A stretch of 64,000 nt of DNA from Hyperoodon ampullatus (taxonomy: Eukaryota > Chordata > Mammalia > Artiodactyla > Ziphiidae). The notes under the pieces are model-generated. The model was not told the DNA's origin and did no database searches. It worked only from the letters and a program-made list of their open reading frames with translations. Shown one piece after another: positions 59,801-64,000 of this stretch (positions within the stretch are counted from its first letter, which is position 1; the number at the start of each line of letters is the position of its first letter). The stretch spans positions 75,171,983 through 75,235,982 of the forward strand of contig OX457071.1 of the NCBI GenBank assembly GCA_949752795.1, given 5' to 3'. A program made the translations under genes and the position numbers.

Positions 59801-61619
59801 GTGCCTGATGGCTTCTCTTCGCTGTGGTGAGCAGGAGGGCGACGGGGGGTGTGTGTGGGGCCTGGCAAGGAACGGCGGGGGCTGCCTTGGGTAGTGGAGA
59901 GGATCTGGGATCAGTCAGGCTTGTCCAACAACAGTGACAGGAAACCCTGCTCAGCCTGACCTGAACAGAAAGGAAAGCTACTGGTCATGTCGTGGAAAGT
60001 CCAGGGCAGGGCTGCACCCAGGAGTTCAGACAAGGCCATCAGAACTGGCTTCTTTCCCTCCCTCCTTTATGTTGGCTCCAGTTCTCAGTGCCACTGACTG
60101 GTCCCTGGCAACTTGATCCTTTCCTTGGGATCAAGTACAGTGAAAAAGGAGAGGTTTCCTCCTGGAGATCCTGCCTCAGTCCTGCATTGCCCTGGACTAG
60201 ACCACTTCGGATCTTAAGTTCATCCTTGAGCCCATCACCGTGGCCAGGGATTTGAATGGCTCTGATTGGCTGGCCCCCAGAACATGTGACTGCCTCTGAT
60301 CCAATCACATCGCTGGGAGATTTCAGAGGGAGGAAAAGCCAAATCTGGGTCCCACATTCTAGCCCTAAAGACTGCTGGGACCCATGGTCAAACCAAATCA
60401 CCAAAGACGGAGGAAGATGAGGTTGACGGAGGGGAGGGAGACAATCAATGTGAACTACAGGCGTTGCTTTAGTACAAACAGGGCTCATATGTTCTTAGTA
60501 AAGGGAACGGGAAGCTTTCTGCTGCCAGGACCAGAGTGTGGGAGGAGCTTCAGATGACCTACAGTCAGAAACAGCCCATGGGGACCCAGCAGAAGAGACT
60601 GAAATATGAATTAAAGGATTGTGCGCCCGGCTCTTAGGTTAGAGAGCACAAATACACAGTTGAGTCCATCGGCACAGTTAGGAGACTTTTTTTAGCAGCA
60701 CTTGGAGTTTGAGGGGAGAAAGCCAAAATGTTGGTAGAAATAGACCCACTGCAGACACTTCTAGCCAGGATGTAAAATGTTCTGTATCATCGACAGTGCA
60801 CTGACTCATGGGAAATTCCCAACCTGCCCTTGGAGGCCCTCGTTTGGGGCACACACAGACCAAAGACAAGAGCGGATGTGACCCATGGCTTCCTCATTTA
60901 TGCTTGGGAAAAGTGTAACAACATGCTTTGGAATGGTCCCCAAACAAGGAGGAACAAGGAATGATGAGATGTGTCCTTCGTAGATTTGATGTGCTCATGT
61001 TAATCACATGTAACTACGCCGGTACTTAAAATAGCTGGGCCACCAGTGAATTGGTATGTAATTCACACAAACTCTGCTTTCAGTTTTAATTTTATGTTGC
61101 TCCCCTTAGAGTATTTTTAATAGCAGCAATAGTGTTTCTGGATTCCTGATCCCCTCCCTACCCTCAGTCTCAGTTTTTCTCATTCACTCTCTACAATAAC
61201 TAAGTCTTCTCTCTCAAAGATCTACAGCTGAGTCAAGAAACATTGACCCTGGTGGTGAAATGGGACAGTGAGGGTTCCAATAATTCCCGTGGAATAACTT
61301 TGAGACTAAGAGGTCAGAGTATAGGGATGGAATTAAGTATGTGTCAGAGAAAGAGTGAGAGAATAATGTTTTATCTATTGATACTGTAAGCAAATATGTG
61401 TATGTTTCCAAACTAATATGGTAGGCTGCACCCTATTTCTTATAATGGGCATTTTGCGGCAACTTCCAAGCAAGTCTCTTTGCCTCCAGACCTTTTCCTT
61501 CGTATCAACTCTGTGGCTGCCCTAGAGCACAGCTCTGCCAAGGCTGCCCTCTGCTCAGATACTTTTAATGCCTAGAGGATAAAGTTCAGGATCCTAGGCA
61601 TGATAGTCTAGATCCTTCA
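59801..61619. other. Non-coding stretch, nothing recognised
   Basis: No repeats of a named family or gene-like frames were seen. The part 60240-60330 (CTGATTGGCTGG, CAATCACATC) has two CCAAT-type motifs but no other promoter features. Confidence 0.4.
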
Positions 61620-62033
61620 AACTCTGTCCTCAAACTTCCCTTTCATTGTTTTAATTTTTTATGTTTAAATATTAAAGATTTCAATACACAGAAAAGTTCA
61701 GAGAAGAATATAACAGACATCCAAGTGCTCACAACCAAGATTAGACTGTTAATTAGTTTGCCTTGTTTATTTCATATCTTTGTTTAAAGAGAGCCTTACA
61801 GGTCCAACGGAAGTTCCCTGATGCCCTGCATGCCCAGGTGACGTTCAGTGTCACTGCCACAGCATCCCTCTCTGCTCCCTTGAGGGAATCACTATCCTGA
61901 AGCTGTTCTGTATCCTTCCCACCCAAGTTTATGTGTTTTTGTTAATTATATGTGTCTGTAGACACTATCTAGTATTATTCAAGGAGACAAATTTTTAGAT
62001 CAATTAAATCATACTATATGTATCATATTCCAA

Positions 62034-62064
<31 letters not shown>

Positions 62065-62440
62065 GTGGTACGTGGGCCTCTCACTGCTGTGGCCTCTCCC
62101 GTTGCAGAGCACAGGCTCGGGACGCGCAGGCCCAGCGGCCATGGCTCACGGGCCCAGCCGCTCTGCGGCATGTGGGATCCTCCCGGACCGGGGCACAAAC
62201 CTGTGTCCCCTGCATCGGCAGGCAGACTCCCAACCACTGTGCCACCAGGGAAGCCCCCAACTTGCTTTTTAAGAGTCAATATTTTTGAGATTTATCCATG
62301 TTAATAATGTGGATCTAATTCATTTATTTCAACTGCTGTATTATATTCCCATGTATGAATATAACAAAATTTATTTATGCATTCTTCTAATGATGAACAT
62401 TTATTTTGTTTCTATGCAGCAACGCTCTCATGCATATATG
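61620..62440 (-). repeat. Old L1M-type LINE 3' end, split by a SINE
   Basis: ATTTTTTATGTTTAAATATT, CAGAAAAGTTCAGAGAAGAA and, after the SINE, TTATATTCCCATGTATGAAT and GATGAACATTTATTTTGTTT are hallmarks of a reversed ancient L1 3' UTR. The SINE at 62044-62256 interrupts it. Confidence 0.65.
62044..62256 (-). mobile_element. CHR-type SINE, short form
   Basis: T-run, short-form body in reverse, head ending at 62256. Perfect 14-bp duplication CCAACTTGCTTTTT at 62030-62043 and 62257-62270. Confidence 0.96.
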
Positions 62441-64000
62441 TGGGTTTCTCTAGGGCAGTGGTTTTTCAAAATTGTGTTCTATTAACCTATTTTGAAAACA
62501 ATACAGATAAGTGCGGAAAGTAATGAAACAGAAAACACAAATGTTACTATTATTTACCAAATCCCTCAAGAAATTGCCATCACGAGGCACAACAGAGAAT
62601 GTTCTTTCAGTTTTCACAATCAAGAAACACTCTACTTCTGAACAACTGTTTTTTTTCTGTGACCCTTATAGTAATTGGAGCGTGCTTTTTGCCTTGGCTG
62701 CTAAGAAGCTTGGCACCAGATTTGTAGCCCACACTGGGAACTCTATAGCACTGCATGGCAGGGATTCTGTGTTCTAATCTCTCCCTGGTCTTTTCCCTCC
62801 ACTTTATCACCTCAAGTACTGTGTGTGTATTGTATGTGTGTGTGCTTCCCAGAAGCATTTGTGGAGCGCAGCATAAATGAATCAGTGAATAAATAAACAT
62901 TATTTCAGCAAGACTGCAAGACTAGACAGGGTAGACTGAGCAGATCACATCGACTGTACCCGTTACAGAACACTGCCTAAAAGCTTATCTTTGTCAAGAC
63001 GCAATTCCTCTTTCAAAATTAATACAGTTTATAATCTCTTACTTTGGTGTTTTCTACTGGGGGACTAAGCTCAACCCCATCCTATATAACTGTCTCAAAG
63101 ATTAAAGGTTGGAGTGTCATGTTTCCTTGCTTTATCAGTGTTAGTAAAAAAATCAAAAGGACAATTCATGAGCTTGCTAATATCCAGAGGTTAGAGGCAG
63201 GAACGAGAAAAGCTGTTATAACTAACCCACACCATTAGCCAGTGGATCCTTCCCTTTGAAGAAAAAGAAGAAAACATAATCTGCCTGCAGAAGAGTGTAT
63301 GTAAATCATATGCAAATTAACACACTGCTGAAAGTGACTGAAAGCAGTTATCATGTCTCACACATTCAGCTCACAAGAAACGTGGGGTGTAACTAGTTCT
63401 TTAATAGTATTTGGGGATCTAGGCCATTCTTCGGCCTCAAATGAATAGGACTTTTCAATGTCTTGCCCTGATTAAACTTCTGTGTTTTACGTTGGAATCT
63501 TTTTCCACCTCAACTTAATAACAACTTCTGATGTTCAGCCACTTCATTTCATTATCAAGGTCCTATTTTTTCCTTTTCTGATTATGGAAGCTGTCTGTCC
63601 GTAATGTGGAAGGGATTTTAAGTGCTTACTTTTCCCCCTCTGAGCTACTGTTCTGCTTCGGTTCTGTTTTACACACAGATTAGTTTGGCAGTTTTGAATG
63701 ACTTGGCAGGGCAAAGCAGTTTCTGAGGGAACAAAAAAATTGTTTTAAAGGAAAAACCAGTCAAACCAGAAATTTTTTTCCCAATGGACCTAACTGGTCA
63801 TGGCAGCCACTGTCATTTTCTGGTTTAATGAGCAATGAAGTAAAAATGAAATGCATATAAAAACCCCACTTAAGTTATTTTCATCTGGATGGACTTTCTC
63901 ACCCCTCCCCCAATGGTGGTGTCTCTTAGCGGGCAGGGGATGTGGACAAATTGACCCATCGGGTGAATGGGGAGAGTTGAAAGGTCATTGAATCTCCGAG
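62441..64000. other. AT-rich non-coding stretch
   Basis: No gene or named repeat. An octamer-type ATGCAAAT with an adjacent TAAT core sits at about 63309-63318, and a further A/T-rich stretch at 63600-63880 has no repeat signature. These could be conserved regulatory DNA, but only an alignment could tell. Confidence 0.4.

Noticed and set aside
58767..59894. Open frames of 320-375 codons on both strands
   Set aside because: They translate only to Pro/Ser/Leu or Gly/Arg/Glu repeats of the polypyrimidine array; no real protein.

Overview
The window is mammalian nuclear DNA, most likely from a cetacean. It has interspersed L1, MIR and MaLR elements, a CpG-island promoter and vertebrate poly(A) signals. 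It also holds eleven copies of the tRNA-derived CHR-type SINE (short ~210-bp and long ~300-bp forms, most with clean target-site duplications) and cetartiodactyl-type L1 3' ends. CHR SINEs occur in whales, hippos and ruminants. The density of young short-form copies points to a whale or dolphin, but no species can be named from sequence alone.

Layout: 1-6113 is the 5' two thirds or more of a broken L1 on the minus strand, running off the left edge. 6.1-37.8 kb is gene-poor DNA with LINE, SINE, MIR, MaLR LTR and DNA-transposon remnants, including two SINE-in-SINE nests (11.4 and 21.0 kb) and one promoter-like GC-rich block (10.4-11.0 kb). 37.87-47.8 kb is the only gene recognised with confidence: AMER2 (FAM123A, APC membrane recruitment protein 2) on the plus strand. 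It has a TATA/CCAAT/octamer promoter in a CpG island, one 637-codon coding exon with an optional in-frame intron, and a very long AT-rich 3' UTR ending at a good poly(A) signal near 47.79 kb. 47.8-64 kb is again gene-poor. It contains an old plus-strand L1, an unexplained 82-codon open segment behind a strong splice acceptor (52.6 kb), a 940-bp polypyrimidine array (58.9-59.8 kb) and more old LINE/SINE material.

Functional reading: AMER2 binds membrane PI(4,5)P2 and APC and dampens Wnt/beta-catenin signalling, mainly in neural tissue (family knowledge). The optional intron removes 106 residues, including the most conserved central block, so the choice of splice form may tune APC recruitment. 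Most other long open frames lie in GC-rich or low-complexity DNA or inside repeats and are not genes. No tRNA gene, rRNA, CRISPR array or prokaryote-type feature was seen. Everything here was read by eye; repeat family names below the class level come from memory of consensus sequences.
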